From a bacterium (GTDB lineage: Bacteria; Vulcanimicrobiota; Xenobia; Xenobiales; JADMJV01): 32,004 nucleotides of DNA. Below are positions 8,341-16,530 of the stretch, one piece after another. Made by a program: the position numbers and the translations under genes. The DNA lies in contig JAFEBA010000011.1 in NCBI GenBank assembly GCA_018266105.1, positions 1 through 32,004 of the forward strand, in the 5' to 3' direction. The notes under the pieces are model-generated. The model was not told where the DNA came from, searched no databases, and saw only the letters and a program-made list of their open reading frames with translations. The stretch's first letter is position 1; every line of letters begins with the position of its first letter.

Positions 8341-10335
8341 TTAAGGGAGCTCTTCTACAAATTGCAGGAGGAAGGTGCCGGCCGCGCCTTGTTGACGGAA
8401 ATACTCTTGATTATAGGTAATTTGGGCGCCCCCGGTCAGGGTCACGTTGGCATTGCTCAAGAGGGCTCCGATGATCTGGAAGTTGTTGGAGACATTGATG
8501 TTGCCGCCCGCGTAGATCAAGCCTTGAAAGTTTGAACTCCCCAACCAGCTCAAATCCGCCGGATTCCGCTGAGCGAACTGCTGGTGAGCGACGAGATAGC
8601 TGTTGGCCAATTTCTTGACGTTGAGATCATTGGGAGAGGCCAGGCTGGTGCCCGTGCCGCAAAGTGCCCGATATTGATGGTCCAGGGAAAGATTGTTGAA
8701 AATCGCGGCATTGGTGGCGATGTCCGAGGTGCTCCAGGCGTTGGCGTAATTACTGGTCGCGTTGGGGTTGGTGGGGCTGTAATCCACCATCAGCACTCCG
8801 TCCCCCCAGCTACTGGGGAGAGCGGTGGGGATACCTCCACTGACGTGATAGTTGCTATCGATGGTGGGCATGCCTTGAGCGTTCACAACCATGTTGGCGG
8901 GAACATAGTTATAATTTGAACGCATCGCATAAGTGAATTCCTCCAAATTTTTGACCAGTTGGACCGCCTGGGGAGTGGTTGTAAAGTTGCTACCCAGAGC
9001 ATTTCTGATGTCTGCGGCCAGGGTCAAACTGGAATTGTCGTTGCTGGCCACAGAGTAGGTCCCATCGGGATTTGGAATGGGAATCAGACGGTAGTTGCTG
9101 GAGCTCTGTGGCGTGGGGGAAAGAAACGGACTTCGAGCACTCCAGGGAGACTGGTAATTGGCGCTCGAGGCGGAGCTGAAGGCCGAATACATGGTTGAAA
9201 GAGCGGACTGGAAACTGGTCATATCGGCCCGGATTGCGGGATTGAGGTTGGCCAGATTTTGCAGGTAGGTGTAGGAATCGATGCCTTGCAGCGACACGTT
9301 GGCGCTGCTAAACAGGGCCGCGCCGCTGGTCTGGTTGGTCTGCAAAGCCGATACGCCACCGGCAATGGTCACGTTGCCATCGACAAAGACTGAGCCCGCG
9401 CCCACGATGCCGCCGCTCAGATCCAGGTTTCCCTTGACATAAAGGGTCCCCCCGGCCAGATTGATGTCTCCGACCAGAGTGAGGTTGCCGTTGACGTAGT
9501 TGTTGCTGTTGACCAAAAGGTGCGAGCCCGCATAGTTGCTACCAACCGGAACCACGCCCTTGGGAGCCAGCAGAGAGCTTTGCTGACTGACCATTTGAGA
9601 GACTTGGAACTGAGGGATGGAATCGGCCGGGGTCGCGCTCTGCACCACCCGATTGGCGTATGTGGCGGGCACGCCCAGCACGGCCGTCCCCGAGCTGGCC
9701 GGGCGCGTCTCGATGAGGGACTGGGGCGACATCGTAAAGGATGAGCTGGAAACATTCACGGCCGGATCGGAGGCGCCAGTGGTCACGTAGTTGCTAAAGA
9801 GTCCGCCTCCGGCCGGAGTCATCGTGGCCAGGTTGGTCACGCCGTCCAGACTGGCGTTTCCGTTAATGGTAATCCGCCCATCCGCACCGACGCCCCGGTG
9901 AAAGAAAAACCCACGGCTTGCCACGGCATGAAGCCGCGCCTGACAGATCCCTGCCCGAGCCAGCACCAGAAGGTCGGCGCTGCCCGGCGGAGCGGACTGT
10001 CCACGGCAGTCAAGGGTGGTTGAAGGGGCGTTGCCGGTCAGGTTGTTGATTGAGTGTCCCGGGCTAAATTCAATGTGATAGCTTTCATCGTCCACCACAC
10101 GATCGATGGTGGTCGCATATCCCGAGTTCTGTCCCAGTTCATAGAGCACATGGTTCAATCCAGCCCGAGCCATTGCTCGCGCACGCGACTTATCCCGAAA
10201 GCGAGTCCCGTTGAGGTCATCGAGTAGCCCGGACTTAAAAAGAGCGCCCGTCAGCATGACCAGAACCGTGACCACCAGTAGAGTGATCATGAGGGCAAAT
10301 CCGCTCTTTCTTAACACAAGGCTTCTCACTTTCAA
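8341..10335 (-). CDS. Very large GspK/PilX-like pseudopilin lacking Glu5
   Basis: This 664-aa protein has a prepilin-like start (KSG then FALMITLLVVTVLVML). Mature position 5 is Ile, so Glu5 is missing as in GspK. The rest is Ser/Asn/Gly-rich. It includes a strand-turn repeat region (VNGNLTLVGDINLAGGTLYV and following, about 270-325), which suggests a beta-helix, and a similar block near the C-terminus. It is the last gene of the second pseudopilin operon. Its TTG start overlaps the upstream stop by four bases (TTGA). No better ATG exists nearby, and GTG codons 3 and 7 are alternatives. It resembles the 501-aa protein of the first operon in layout, though the sequences have diverged. Confidence 0.75.
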   Translation of the reverse strand: MKVRSLVLRKSGFALMITLLVVTVLVMLTGALFKSGLLDDLNGTRFRDKSRARAMARAGLNHVLYELGQNSGYATTIDRVVDDESYHIEFSPGHSINNLTGNAPSTTLDCRGQSAPPGSADLLVLARAGICQARLHAVASRGFFFHRGVGADGRITINGNASLDGVTNLATMTPAGGGLFSNYVTTGASDPAVNVSSSSFTMSPQSLIETRPASSGTAVLGVPATYANRVVQSATPADSIPQFQVSQMVSQQSSLLAPKGVVPVGSNYAGSHLLVNSNNYVNGNLTLVGDINLAGGTLYVKGNLDLSGGIVGAGSVFVDGNVTIAGGVSALQTNQTSGAALFSSANVSLQGIDSYTYLQNLANLNPAIRADMTSFQSALSTMYSAFSSASSANYQSPWSARSPFLSPTPQSSSNYRLIPIPNPDGTYSVASNDNSSLTLAADIRNALGSNFTTTPQAVQLVKNLEEFTYAMRSNYNYVPANMVVNAQGMPTIDSNYHVSGGIPTALPSSWGDGVLMVDYSPTNPNATSNYANAWSTSDIATNAAIFNNLSLDHQYRALCGTGTSLASPNDLNVKKLANSYLVAHQQFAQRNPADLSWLGSSNFQGLIYAGGNINVSNNFQIIGALLSNANVTLTGGAQITYNQEYFRQQGAAGTFLLQFVEELP

Positions 10336-10952
10336 TGGATCATTTGGGTGCGAAATTCAATGGTTGTGGTTTGCTTCTTGGTTTGCTGGACGGTCACGGC
10401 GTAACGGGCCGGGTTCTGGGACTGCATTGTGACCAGCCCGCTGTCGTAATCGAGAGCTTGCCATCCCAGCACATTGGCGATGATACCGGTGGATGGGGCC
10501 GCCCCGATGAAATTGAGCAACTGCGGGTTGGACAGGGCGGTAGAATCCAGGCTGGGAGAAGCCAGATCCTGTCGGAAGCGACGAACACTCCCGCTGGAAG
10601 GCTGAAAGAAATAGACGATCCAGGCCTGATACTGAGGGTGATAGGTGACAGGGTCAAACTGGACCGAGCCGGTCCCATCTCGGTCGGTCAGGAACGAAAC
10701 CGCCAGATCAGCCTGAGCGGGATTGCCCGACTGGTAGGCGGTGGTGAAGCTGGTCCAGGGAGCCTCAAGCGTTTCCCGACTGAAAGTATGCAGGAACTTG
10801 AGAGCCTGCCTCTGGGCGTCGCTCTCGGTTTGATTCATCATAAAGAGGCGACGGCCATAGTCCCACAGTCCAAAAATGAGCGTGGTCGCCAATCCCAGCA
10901 AAAAGCAAGTCACCATCAGTTCGGCCAGGCTGTAGGCACGGCGGTGTCTCAT
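10332..10952 (-). CDS. Prepilin-type protein, GspJ-like minor pseudopilin
   Basis: This 206-aa protein starts MRHRRA then YSLAELMVTCFLLGLATTLI. It is a class III signal with Glu at mature position 5 and, unusually, Ala rather than Gly before the cleavage site. The size suits GspJ/PilW-like pseudopilins. The ATG at 10952 overlaps the upstream stop (TAATG), and its own stop overlaps the TTG of the large pseudopilin gene. It is therefore the middle gene of a coupled three-gene operon. Confidence 0.8.
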   Translation of the reverse strand: MRHRRAYSLAELMVTCFLLGLATTLIFGLWDYGRRLFMMNQTESDAQRQALKFLHTFSRETLEAPWTSFTTAYQSGNPAQADLAVSFLTDRDGTGSVQFDPVTYHPQYQAWIVYFFQPSSGSVRRFRQDLASPSLDSTALSNPQLLNFIGAAPSTGIIANVLGWQALDYDSGLVTMQSQNPARYAVTVQQTKKQTTTIEFRTQMIH

Positions 10953-11389
10953 TAATAGTTCACGGTGGGCGCAACAGTGGTATGCATCAGCAGGCTACGG
11001 GTCGCTTGCCCGGCCCCGGCCTCCTGTGAAAACTCTTGCTTTTGAAGCCAGCTCATTTTGAGTTGGAGGTCGAGCAAATTGTAATCCGGCACGGTCGGTG
11101 TGGAGCCCAGACGAGACACCCTGAGCTGGATCTGATAGACCGTTCCCTGGTTGGTCACGTTATAGGGTGGAAGTGGAGTGGTCAGATAGCCGACCAGGGT
11201 GTTATAAGGCCTGGTTCGCAACGAATTCAGTTCCCCGGTCCCCAAACTGGTAGCCTGAACCGAAGACACCCCGGCCTGACTGGCCGCTCGGGCATACAGG
11301 AAGAGCCCAAGCAAGCCCAGTGACATAAAGGAAAACAGGGCCAGCGCAAAGACGACCTCAAGCAGGCTATGGCCTCTGGAGAAAATCAC
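10952..11389 (-). CDS. Prepilin-type protein, GspI-like minor pseudopilin
   Basis: A prepilin motif is clear: SRG then HSLLEVVFALALFSF, with Glu at mature position 5. I chose the GTG at 11389 (145 aa) because it gives a short leader (VIFSRG). The frame stays open to a GTG at 11503, which would add a 38-residue Arg/Pro-rich extension that looks non-coding. Neither start has a good ribosome site. The N-terminal helix is followed by a polar domain rich in Thr, Pro and Tyr. It is the first gene of the second operon, and its stop overlaps the next start (TAATG). Confidence 0.75.
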   Translation of the reverse strand: MIFSRGHSLLEVVFALALFSFMSLGLLGLFLYARAASQAGVSSVQATSLGTGELNSLRTRPYNTLVGYLTTPLPPYNVTNQGTVYQIQLRVSRLGSTPTVPDYNLLDLQLKMSWLQKQEFSQEAGAGQATRSLLMHTTVAPTVNY

Positions 11390-11527
11390 CCGCGCCGATT
11401 CGGTAGGGATCAGAAAAAACCTAGCCCTCGCCGGACCACGCGCGGAAAACAGCTTCTTTGGCCGGCCCGGGGAGCGGGGCCAGCCTCTCCGCGAAGGAGG
11501 CACCCTGGATTTTCAGAACATCCTTTC

Positions 11528-12262
11528 ATGGTCGCCGATTTGCTCTACTTTCTTCTGTGTCATCGCGATCATGGTGACGTCTCCACAGTCGACTATCCGC
11601 GAGTCAAGAATTGCCTGCAGACGGCTTTGATGTGGGAGATGGAAAGGGTGCAGGCGATTGTGGTTGAGGACCAGCAGGTGGTGTCCGGTTCGGTGCGACC
11701 GTGCACGCTCGGCTCAGAGTTCGAGAAAATGCTGGCCTCTTTGGAGCGCCCCGAACCCCAGACCCATCGCTGGTTTATGTTGCGAGTGGACTGTGAGAAA
11801 GGCTTGCTCTCCGATTTCTTTGCCCGTCGACTGCATTCCCAGGGACTGCTGGAGGAACGCACGGTCAAGCAGCTGCTGGTGTTCTCCAAGACGATCTATC
11901 CACGCTCCCAGGCGGGCGAGGCACGCTATCAGCAACTGCTGCTTCAACTGACTCAAGCTCTCGAGGCTCTGAAAGGGGACGATCTGAGGCCGTCCAGTCT
12001 GGAGGCTGAGGTTCTGATGACAGCCTTCTTTTTGGATGCCTTCCAGCTCTCGCCCAAGGTGCTGCGGACAGCCCCTGAAGCTCGCAGCCAGATCAGCCGA
12101 TCCAGCCTGGAGCGGATGCTGGCCGACGGCCTCCTCAGCCCCAACATGGCCCGCGCCACCTATCAGTTTTCTTATGATGTTCAGGACCTGGCCAAACTCG
12201 GTTCTGAGTTGTGGGAGGTACTCACCATCCTCGACCCCGGCAGGACGGGCGGCTCCACCTAA
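11528..12262 (+). CDS. GPP34-like (Golgi phosphoprotein 3 fold) protein
   Basis: This 244-aa, mostly helical protein starts at the ATG at 11528, since upstream codons read as low-quality Arg/Pro sequence. Its layout resembles bacterial GPP34 proteins. An N-terminal LLYFLL helix is followed by a helix and beta pair (VQAIVVEDQQVV). The characteristic block is LHSQGLLEERTVKQLLVFSK with TIYPRSQAGEARYQQLL after it, and then a helix where GPP34 proteins have a conserved Leu-rich segment (EVLMTAFFLDAF). GOLPH3 homologues bind phosphoinositides in eukaryotes; bacterial members are mostly uncharacterised. I recognised it from pattern memory, so the family call is moderate. It is divergent from the second pseudopilin operon and convergent with the next gene. 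No Shine-Dalgarno is visible. Confidence 0.5.
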   Translation: MVADLLYFLLCHRDHGDVSTVDYPRVKNCLQTALMWEMERVQAIVVEDQQVVSGSVRPCTLGSEFEKMLASLERPEPQTHRWFMLRVDCEKGLLSDFFARRLHSQGLLEERTVKQLLVFSKTIYPRSQAGEARYQQLLLQLTQALEALKGDDLRPSSLEAEVLMTAFFLDAFQLSPKVLRTAPEARSQISRSSLERMLADGLLSPNMARATYQFSYDVQDLAKLGSELWEVLTILDPGRTGGST

Positions 12263-12272
12263 GAGGTGACGA

Positions 12273-12647
12273 TCAGGAAAAGGCGGACGGACGGGTGCTG
12301 GGCGGCGGCATCCTTCGGGGCTTGAGCAGGCTCCGTTTGGTTGAGATTCGGGGCGGGCCGGAATCCTGACTTCCCGAGAAAGAAGGCATGGACCGACCGC
12401 TGCAGGGTTGGATCTTGAGGCTGACCACTCGCAGGCCGGTGAGGAGTTTGAGCTCGTAGGCGGCCAGGGTGGAGAGTTTTTCATAGAAGCCGACCACCAG
12501 CGCATTGCCTTTTCGGGTCAGCGGAACGACCCCCAATCGATGACAAACCTCCATAGGAATCAGCTCAAACAGAGAGGGGTCAACCTCTGCAAGTAGCTCG
12601 TCCACCTCTGCTAAAGGCAGCTCATTGGTTTGAAATTCGTATCCCAT
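12273..12647 (-). CDS. Stand-alone GspE/PilB N-terminal (T2SSE_N / MshEN-like) domain
   Basis: In this 124-aa protein, residues 10-80 match the N-terminal domain of GspE/PilB ATPases: an LLAEVDPSLFELIPMEVCHR helix, then LGVVPLTRKGNALVVG and LKLLTGLRVVSLKI. In the full ATPases this domain docks onto the platform, and some members bind c-di-GMP. No ATPase domain follows here. The last 45 residues are a Ser/Pro/Arg-rich tail with no structure, and no ATPase sequence appears in the other frames nearby. It may be a small regulatory adaptor or a truncated gene. The ATG at 12647 lacks a good ribosome site. Confidence 0.6.
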   Translation of the reverse strand: MGYEFQTNELPLAEVDELLAEVDPSLFELIPMEVCHRLGVVPLTRKGNALVVGFYEKLSTLAAYELKLLTGLRVVSLKIQPCSGRSMPSFSGSQDSGPPRISTKRSLLKPRRMPPPSTRPSAFS

Positions 12648-12721
12648 GATTCAAGGCTAACAGAATAACTGTTACACCGACAATCCATCAAATGCCCGGG
12701 CCGACCAGTAGCATTAGACTA

Positions 12722-13330
12722 TCAGGAGGATGCGCTCTCCCGATGATGCTGACAGATGGTCTGGAGGGCCAGGTGCATTTCTTCTTTGCTGACGCGCTCT
12801 GTGATGTGAAAGAAGCCGGCCGTGGTGGCTCTGGCCTGGGCTGAGGCTCCCGCGAAAGCATCACTGAGGCGGTAGTTCAGGTAATTGCAGAGGTAAGCAC
12901 TGCGGTCCGGCTGGTAATTGTTATCACTGAAATGGGTGCCAACCAGCCGGCCGGGAAAGCCGCTCAGAGCTTTTTCGATCTTGTCGGCTGGCAGATCTGT
13001 GGCGATCGCTTCAGGATGACCGGGCAGAATGGGCCCGGCCGGGTGAGTCTCGCCCTCACGCCCACCTCCCACCCGGTTGTTGGGGAGTTCCTCCAACTGA
13101 GGCTTCCAGCTGACTCCCATGCTCAAGATGACGTCCGGGGGGTTCTTGCTCATTTGAGCCATAAAGCGGTCCACGTCGTCATGGTTGACCTCCAGACGGT
13201 GGTATTCCAGGTTGGCACCCTCCACCGGCATCTGGCTGAGGGCCTGTCCCAGAGAATCAGACGGATTGACGGTGCGACCGCCAAACGGACCGTAGCCGGT
13301 CACAACAACGCGTAAAGGAGCTCTTATCAC
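12722..13330 (-). CDS. Pyroglutamyl-peptidase-like cysteine peptidase (C15 family)
   Basis: This protein has 202 aa from the GTG at 13330. It contains the family opening VVVTGYGPFGG...VNPS. The catalytic elements are recognisable: Glu80/Glu81 in PQLEELPNNR, Cys148 in SAYLCNYLNY and His175 in AGFFHITE. C15 enzymes remove N-terminal pyroglutamate from peptides in the cytosol and are about 200-220 aa long. The Glu region is divergent from typical family members, so the substrate may differ. The start is uncertain: the frame continues to 13480 and overlaps the divergent gene, but no upstream start has a ribosome site, and GTG at 13354 is an alternative. Confidence 0.75.
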   Translation of the reverse strand: MIRAPLRVVVTGYGPFGGRTVNPSDSLGQALSQMPVEGANLEYHRLEVNHDDVDRFMAQMSKNPPDVILSMGVSWKPQLEELPNNRVGGGREGETHPAGPILPGHPEAIATDLPADKIEKALSGFPGRLVGTHFSDNNYQPDRSAYLCNYLNYRLSDAFAGASAQARATTAGFFHITERVSKEEMHLALQTICQHHRESASS

Positions 13331-13460
13331 AGCCCGGCGAGCATATGCCACCGGGCGGCCAACTTGAGTTGACGATTTGTAAACTGCCGGGTCCTCATTT
13401 GAGTGGGGTTTGAGTGAGTCGGTCCAGACTGAGTGGGAACGAAAGGGAGGTTTTGATGGT

Positions 13461-15455
13461 ATGAATTTCGAGGCTCTCAAACCGGATCTGGGTGTGTTGC
13501 TGGAGTACTTTGGCTATCGCCATGAATTCCTGGCCCTTGAAGAGGCCTCCGGTCGCCTGCAGGTGGCCCACGTGGAAGGTCAGCTCATCCCGGAGGACAC
13601 GCTGCAGCGTCTCAAGCAGCGCTACCCGGAGGTGGAATGCCGACCGGTCGCCAGGGCGGTTTACGAGAAGACCCTCTGGGACTATTTTGGAGAACGTCGT
13701 CCCTCCCAGGGACAGGTCAGCCGGACCACTGTGCCGGCGGTGACCTTTCAGGTGGCTGAGGTCACTCCCGCCAGCCAGCCCAAACTCGAAACAACCTTGT
13801 GGGAACACTGCCGTGAACGCTTCACCGAGCTGCGCGGCGTTTCCCAATTTTACACGCCGGTTCTTGAGCAAGTCAGCCCGGATTGCAATCAGCTCCTGGT
13901 GGCAGCCCACCTGGCCTTTGCTGAACATCGGCCGCTGATTCTCTCCCCCGATATGATCTGGTTGACACTGCTGCAGGGACTCTGCGAGCACCTGGAGTCT
14001 CACGCCGAAGAGCTCCGCCCCTTGCTGGTGCGCTCAACCCAACGAGAGCGCCTGGTCGTGGGAGCCCCGGACCTCATCCTTGAATCGCTGGAGTCCCCCT
14101 GGGAAAGAGTTTTTGCTCAATTTCACGAGCTCATTGGCCAGCAACTTCAACCCGCGGCGGTCAACCTGGCCAGTGTTCGCTTCTCCACCACCGGAGCTCT
14201 GGAGCAAGCCGTCTTCTCCATCGCCCTGATGGACACTATGAAAGTCTATTTCGACTACGAAATGAACTGCATCTGCGGAATTCCCGAGATTTCGTTGGAG
14301 GGGACCCCATCGGACTGGAGTCAGCTGCGCCAGGCCCTGGCTGCCTGGAAACAGTTTGGATTGGACTGGTGGTTAGATTCGGTGGACCCCATTCTGCTCG
14401 AATTCGAGGCCGCAGCCTCAGGTAAGGTCAATCGGATCTTCTGGAACGATCTGTTCCAGCAGCACGACTCTCTGGAGACGGGTTATGGAGGGCCGATCGA
14501 GTTTTTCAGTGGCTGGATCGCCAGGCTCTTTCCTTACTACGAGGGTCGCCCCAACCCGGCCGTGGAAAAGCCCCGAATGCTCAGGTTGGCGGGCTTCCGC
14601 TCAAGCCTGTCGCGAGCCTCGGTCAAGGTGCAGGCGGCGGACGGCGCAAGCGAGCTGGAATTTGTGGCGGGAATGCTGGGAATTGAACAGCGCGGCCTGG
14701 CTCTCAGGCCCTGCCTGGGCTGGGTGGTTCATCAACAGCGCAATGCCTTTATCGAAGATGAGCAACTGCGAAAGCTCTCCAAGCTGCGACCCGAACTGCG
14801 CGCTCAGGCCAGCCAGCATCTGCCCCCTCCCCCTGCTCCCCCACCGGCCCCTCGGGGCAGGGCGAAAGGCCCAGATTGTTACGCACTTTCTATGGCAGAC
14901 CGCCTGAGTGTGAGAGTCAGTCGCGAGCTTGTTCCGCTGGTCGACCCTCGCCGCGGAGGTCCCCTGATCCAGTGCGTGGACAAAATTCGAGACCAATTCG
15001 CAAGAGAACTGGGACTCCCACTCCCCGGCGTAACCTTCGCTGACAATCTGAGGCTAGACTCCGAGAGCTACGAGGTTCTACTCGGTCAACGGGTGATCGC
15101 AACCGCGCACCTGAGCCCGGAACGGCCTCTGCCACCGACGACAGTTGCCCAGTTCAGCAATCACCTGACCGACCTGTTCCGGGCCCACGCGGCTGAGCTG
15201 CTGGATTACGACATCTGGTGCGAACTCCGCAACCGTCATCGCCAGGCCCGCCCGAACCTTTACAAAGCCCTGCGCAGCCAGGGAATCGGTTCAATCCAAA
15301 TATGGCAGGTGCTCAGGGGGCTTTTGAGACAGCAGGTGCCCATTCGCGACCAGGTGACCATCTTGCAAACCATGCTGGTGCGCCCGGGACAAACTCTGAT
15401 GGAATGGATTGAAGCCTGCCGAGCCGAGCTGACCGGCGCCACTCCCAGACCCTAG
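13461..15455 (+). CDS. DUF4419 protein fused to a C-terminal FlhA/SctV-like (FHIPEP) domain
   Basis: The protein has 664 aa from the ATG at 13461, which has AGGGAGG 10 nt upstream. Residues 1-120 are unrecognised. Residues about 125-400 match DUF4419 (LSPDMIWLTLLQG, SIALMDTMKVYFDYEMNCIC, GIPEISLEGTPSDW, YGGPIEFFSGWI). After a Pro-rich linker (about 453-470), residues about 473-664 resemble the cytoplasmic domain of FlhA/SctV export-gate proteins. The marks are LVPLVDPRRGGPLIQCVDKI, RDQFARELGLPLPGVTFADN, LTDLFRAHAAELL and the C-terminal helices ending VPIRDQVTILQTML. FlhA needs eight membrane helices for export, and none are here, so this is a soluble derivative. Its function is unknown. It could be an adaptor to a type III-like apparatus or a repurposed scaffold. 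Confidence 0.75.
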   Translation: MNFEALKPDLGVLLEYFGYRHEFLALEEASGRLQVAHVEGQLIPEDTLQRLKQRYPEVECRPVARAVYEKTLWDYFGERRPSQGQVSRTTVPAVTFQVAEVTPASQPKLETTLWEHCRERFTELRGVSQFYTPVLEQVSPDCNQLLVAAHLAFAEHRPLILSPDMIWLTLLQGLCEHLESHAEELRPLLVRSTQRERLVVGAPDLILESLESPWERVFAQFHELIGQQLQPAAVNLASVRFSTTGALEQAVFSIALMDTMKVYFDYEMNCICGIPEISLEGTPSDWSQLRQALAAWKQFGLDWWLDSVDPILLEFEAAASGKVNRIFWNDLFQQHDSLETGYGGPIEFFSGWIARLFPYYEGRPNPAVEKPRMLRLAGFRSSLSRASVKVQAADGASELEFVAGMLGIEQRGLALRPCLGWVVHQQRNAFIEDEQLRKLSKLRPELRAQASQHLPPPPAPPPAPRGRAKGPDCYALSMADRLSVRVSRELVPLVDPRRGGPLIQCVDKIRDQFARELGLPLPGVTFADNLRLDSESYEVLLGQRVIATAHLSPERPLPPTTVAQFSNHLTDLFRAHAAELLDYDIWCELRNRHRQARPNLYKALRSQGIGSIQIWQVLRGLLRQQVPIRDQVTILQTMLVRPGQTLMEWIEACRAELTGATPRP

Positions 15456-15456
15456 A

Positions 15457-16314
15457 TCAGGACCGGAAAATTCCAAGTCGGACCGTTTCCGGACTGCTTT
15501 GGATGCCCAGATCCAGATCCCGATATTCCTTGAGCCAGGCGGCATGGCCTTCGATCTTGCGACGCCGGGCGGCCAGAAACGCGGGTTCGGCGGCCAACTG
15601 CCGAAATTCAGGACTGGCATAGACCTCTTGCAAGAATTGTCCCCACTCCTGTTGCTGAGCCAGCAGTTGCGGGTCATGGGAAAGTCGGGGGGAAACGCTC
15701 AGGAGGGGCTGAGGGCCGTCGAAATAGTCGCCCATTTCAGGCAAAATCGTCTTCAGTTCAGCCTGCTCATGTTGGCGGTTTTGATAGTCGTCTCCCAGGC
15801 CTTCGTCGGTCAGCCCGTCCAGAAACAGCCGCGGAAGAAACTGCCCGGCCGTGCCGGGATATTTTGCGGCACAAAGTTGATGGATTTGCTCGGTGCACTC
15901 ACGCCAGCTCTGTGCAGTGTTCTCGGCCGGCGCAGTCACGCCGGCCAGCAGGGTGGAGCGCTGAAGGCAGCGGCGCAGTCCGGGCAAACTGGTGACAGAG
16001 ACATGGAAACGCTGCTCCTCTTCAATCATGTCGATGGGCTGAAGTCGAATACCCTGGCTCTTGAGGTCTTCACTGAGGGTCAGCAGGCGCCGGGCATCGG
16101 CAGGTTCCGGGTCGCTAATGCTGGCCCAGCCGTCATTATGGGCCTTCATTCCGCCCAGAGTCAGCACCACGCTGGGCTCGACGAAAGTGACCCCGATGCG
16201 CGGCCCGGCAGCGCGATAGAGTTTGACGATCAGCCTGGCCGTGTCGGGGGCTTCGGCGAAAGCCAGCAGAGGCAACATCACCAGAGTAAGGAGAAAGATG
16301 CACAAGCGAAGCAT
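15457..16314 (-). CDS. Secreted protein of unknown function
   Basis: I do not recognise this 285-aa protein. It has a clear Sec signal peptide (MLRLCIFLLTLVMLPLLAFA, probably cleaved before EAPD). The mature part has a beta-rich start (TARLIVKLYRAAGPRIGVTF), a helical middle with two Cys residues (near WRECTEQIHQLC), and a charged helical C-terminus. The ATG at 16314 is well supported by AAAGGAG 8-9 nt upstream. It is convergent with the DUF4419-FHIPEP gene, one base apart, and divergent from the DGPF/sigma pair. Confidence 0.7.
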   Translation of the reverse strand: MLRLCIFLLTLVMLPLLAFAEAPDTARLIVKLYRAAGPRIGVTFVEPSVVLTLGGMKAHNDGWASISDPEPADARRLLTLSEDLKSQGIRLQPIDMIEEEQRFHVSVTSLPGLRRCLQRSTLLAGVTAPAENTAQSWRECTEQIHQLCAAKYPGTAGQFLPRLFLDGLTDEGLGDDYQNRQHEQAELKTILPEMGDYFDGPQPLLSVSPRLSHDPQLLAQQQEWGQFLQEVYASPEFRQLAAEPAFLAARRRKIEGHAAWLKEYRDLDLGIQSSPETVRLGIFRS

Positions 16315-16454
16315 GACAGAAAGCTCCTTTCCTAAATCAGCAGGAGATGTCCCAGTGTAACAGTTGAAGTGGCGAGGTCAAAACGTCCAGATCTACCAGC
16401 CATTTTAGGGTGCCAACCGGTCTGCGGAAAATTTCGAGATTTTTTTGACCCCAC

Positions 16455-16482
16455 TGTCGAATTCGCCCCCCCGTCGTCCGTC
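16455..16482 (+). promoter_or_regulatory. Candidate ECF42-type promoter for the DGPF-sigma pair
   Basis: TGTCGA at 16455-16460 matches the -35 motif I recall for ECF42 sigma factors. CGTC at 16479-16482 (18-bp spacer) fits the CGA/TC -10 motif, and CGTC copies at 16472 and 16475 are alternatives. The site lies about 50-75 bp upstream of the DGPF start, as expected for autoregulated transcription. The consensus is from memory. Confidence 0.45.
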
Positions 16483-16530
16483 ATGGAGTCGAGGGAGCAG
16501 TCCCCATATCATCAACCCCTGGAGGATCCT

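Noticed and set aside
11465..11487. GC-rich hairpin near the GPP34-like gene as an intrinsic terminator
   Set aside because: No T-run follows, and the stem lies between divergent genes where a terminator is not expected.
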